Shown: piece after piece, positions 8,236 to 9,437 of the stretch
How the letters are laid out: the number at the start of each line of letters is the position of its first letter
Numbering within the stretch: position 1 is the first letter of the stretch
From: Acidobacteriota bacterium
GTDB lineage: Bacteria > Acidobacteriota > Terriglobia > Terriglobales > Acidobacteriaceae
Reading direction: 5' to 3'
Assembly (NCBI GenBank): GCA_021782675.1
Contig: JAJXUS010000050.1
Span: 1-9,437, forward strand
DNA: 9,437 bases
The notes under the pieces: generated by a model
Database searches by the model: none
The model's input: the letters and a program-made list of their open reading frames with translations, nothing else
What the model was told of the DNA's origin: nothing
Program-made: the position numbers and the translations under genes

Positions 8236-9437
8236 ATGACCCCAATTCTCGATACCATCGAGTCTCCTGCTGACGTCAAGCGGCTGGAGCTGCCGGAACT
8301 GGAGCAGCTTGCGCAGGAGATTCGCGAACGCATGATTCAGGTGCTCGCTAAAACAGGCGGCCACCTGGGCCCGAACCTTGGCGTGGTGGAGTTGACGCTC
8401 GCCATGCACGTAGTGTTTGACACGCCGCAGGACCAGTTTGTCTTCGATGTCAGCCATCAGGCGTATGTGCATAAGCTGCTGACCGGCCGTCGCGGCCGCT
8501 TTGACACCATGCGCCAGCCGGACGGCCTGAACGGATTCATGCTGCGAACGGAAAGCGAGCATGACTCTTATGGTGCGGGCCACGCGGGCACGGCGCTTTC
8601 CGCGGCTCTGGGTATGGCGGTGGCGCGGGATCTGAACGGCGGCAAAGAGCATGTCGTTGCGCTGGCCGGAGACGCTGCGTTTACCAACGGCATTTCGTAT
8701 GAGGCGCTGAACAATGTTGCAGAGCAGACGCGGCGCCTGATCATAGTACTGAACGATAACGAGTGGTCGATCGACCGCAACGTCGGGGCCATCTCCTCCT
8801 ACCTGCACCGCATTGTGACCAATGACCGCTACGCGCATCTGCATGATCGCGCTACGCGGCTCATCGAACGGTTCGGCGGCAAGACCGTGGGCCATGCCGT
8901 GCGCCGTGCAGAAGAAGCGGCCAAGGGTCTGCTGCTGCCGTCGCTCATCTTTGAGGAGTTCGGCCTTACCTATTACGGGCCGATCGATGGCCATAATCTC
9001 GGCCTGCTGATCGAAACATTCCGGTTTCTGAAGTCCCAGAATCGTCCTGTGATCCTGCACGCCCTTACGCAAAAGGGCCGCGGATTTCAACCGGCGATGG
9101 AGAAGCAAAAGAAGTTTCACGGACTGGGTCCTTATCATCCGGAGACCGGCGAAACCAAGCCCGTCGCGCAGAAGACCTACTCGGAGGTGTTTGCCGAGAC
9201 GATGGTGAAGCTCGCAGACAAAGACCCGCGCGTTGTCGCGATAACGGCCGCGATGCCAAACGGCACCGCGCTCGATCTCTATCGTCCGCACCATCCGAAG
9301 CGCTACTTTGATGTGGGCATCGCCGAGGAGCACGCTGTCATCTTCGCCGCTGGAATGGCCACCAAGGGGCAGCGTCCGTTCTGCGCCATCTACTCCACGT
9401 TCCTGCAGCGGGCCTTTGATCCCATCGTGCATGACGT
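8236..9437 (+). CDS. dxs: 1-deoxy-D-xylulose-5-phosphate synthase, divergent subtype (3' end beyond the window)
   Basis: The first 400 residues are present, of the 600-640 usual for DXS. The enzyme condenses pyruvate and glyceraldehyde-3-phosphate with thiamine diphosphate, the first step of the MEP isoprenoid pathway; its product also feeds thiamine and pyridoxal synthesis. The N-terminus ILDTIESPADVKRL matches the family start. GGHLGPNLGVVELTLAMH (41-58) carries the active-site His43, followed by DVSHQAYVHKLLTGR (71-85). The Mg/ThDP motif runs from GDAAFTNG (145-152) to NDNEWSI (173-179), with Asp146 and Asn175 as the likely metal ligands. FDVGIAEEHAVIFAAG (358-373) holds the conserved catalytic Glu. 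Differences from the usual form are GDA for GDG, EWSI for EMSI, AAMPNGTAL for PAM.EGSGL and IAEEH for IAEQH. ATG 8236 fits homology but lacks a ribosome site. An in-frame ATG at 8131, behind AGGGG (8124-8128), would add 35 residues that resemble nothing in the family. Confidence 0.88.
   Translation, partial: MTPILDTIESPADVKRLELPELEQLAQEIRERMIQVLAKTGGHLGPNLGVVELTLAMHVVFDTPQDQFVFDVSHQAYVHKLLTGRRGRFDTMRQPDGLNGFMLRTESEHDSYGAGHAGTALSAALGMAVARDLNGGKEHVVALAGDAAFTNGISYEALNNVAEQTRRLIIVLNDNEWSIDRNVGAISSYLHRIVTNDRYAHLHDRATRLIERFGGKTVGHAVRRAEEAAKGLLLPSLIFEEFGLTYYGPIDGHNLGLLIETFRFLKSQNRPVILHALTQKGRGFQPAMEKQKKFHGLGPYHPETGETKPVAQKTYSEVFAETMVKLADKDPRVVAITAAMPNGTALDLYRPHHPKRYFDVGIAEEHAVIFAAGMATKGQRPFCAIYSTFLQRAFDPIVHD

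Noticed and set aside
7857..8333. A 158-codon minus-strand frame covering the gap before dxs
   Set aside because: It overlaps the conserved dxs start, has no ribosome site at any plausible start inside the gap and resembles no known protein; kept only as a remark on the gap.
8149..9432. A 427-codon minus-strand frame opposite dxs
   Set aside because: The plus frame shows the thiamine-enzyme motifs in order; the antisense frame is a codon-bias shadow.

Overview
The window looks like a chromosomal stretch of ordinary, mostly housekeeping genes from a GC-rich Gram-negative bacterium. The gene styles suggest Acidobacteriota, probably class Terriglobia: a YVTN/YncE-type beta-propeller, an Acs ending in a '[11 protein letters not shown]' tail, a PDZ-membrane-GAF-SpoIIE phosphatase and a divergent DXS. 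This placement is inferred from protein character and rests on no marker gene. I see no rRNA, tRNA, CRISPR array, insertion sequence, integrase, phage gene or toxin-antitoxin pair.

Layout from left to right. (1) 1-700, minus strand: the N-terminal membrane domain of an FtsK/SpoIIIE DNA translocase, running off the left edge. (2) 701-872: a divergent intergenic region with a short hairpin in the ftsK leader. (3) 873-1916, plus: an exported beta-propeller protein, followed 21 bp later by (4) 1938-3896, plus: acetyl-CoA synthetase (acs). These two are probably co-transcribed. (5) 3901-6543, minus: a large membrane-anchored PP2C/SpoIIE-type phosphatase that converges on acs, with only 4 bp between the stop codons. 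(6) 6544-6634: a divergent intergenic region. (7) 6635-7855, plus: a membrane acyltransferase of the acyltransferase-3 (OafA/YrhL) family, probably starting at TTG. (8) 7856-8235: 380 bp with no convincing gene, carrying a TATACT box inside a small inverted repeat. (9) 8236-9437, plus: the N-terminal two thirds of 1-deoxy-D-xylulose-5-phosphate synthase (dxs), cut by the right edge.

The genes do not form one obvious pathway. Acs supplies acetyl-CoA, DXS opens the MEP isoprenoid pathway, FtsK serves division and chromosome segregation, the acyltransferase probably decorates a surface glycan or lipid, and the phosphatase is a signalling protein with no RsbV/RsbW-type partner in the window. I did not find a new multi-gene system. 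The points most worth a second look are a patch in the Acs C-terminal domain where a conserved hydrophobic strand is replaced by a Gly-rich string, the divergent active-site motifs of the DXS, the 11-bp direct repeat spanning the acs and phosphatase stop codons, and the PDZ-multispan-GAF-phosphatase architecture.
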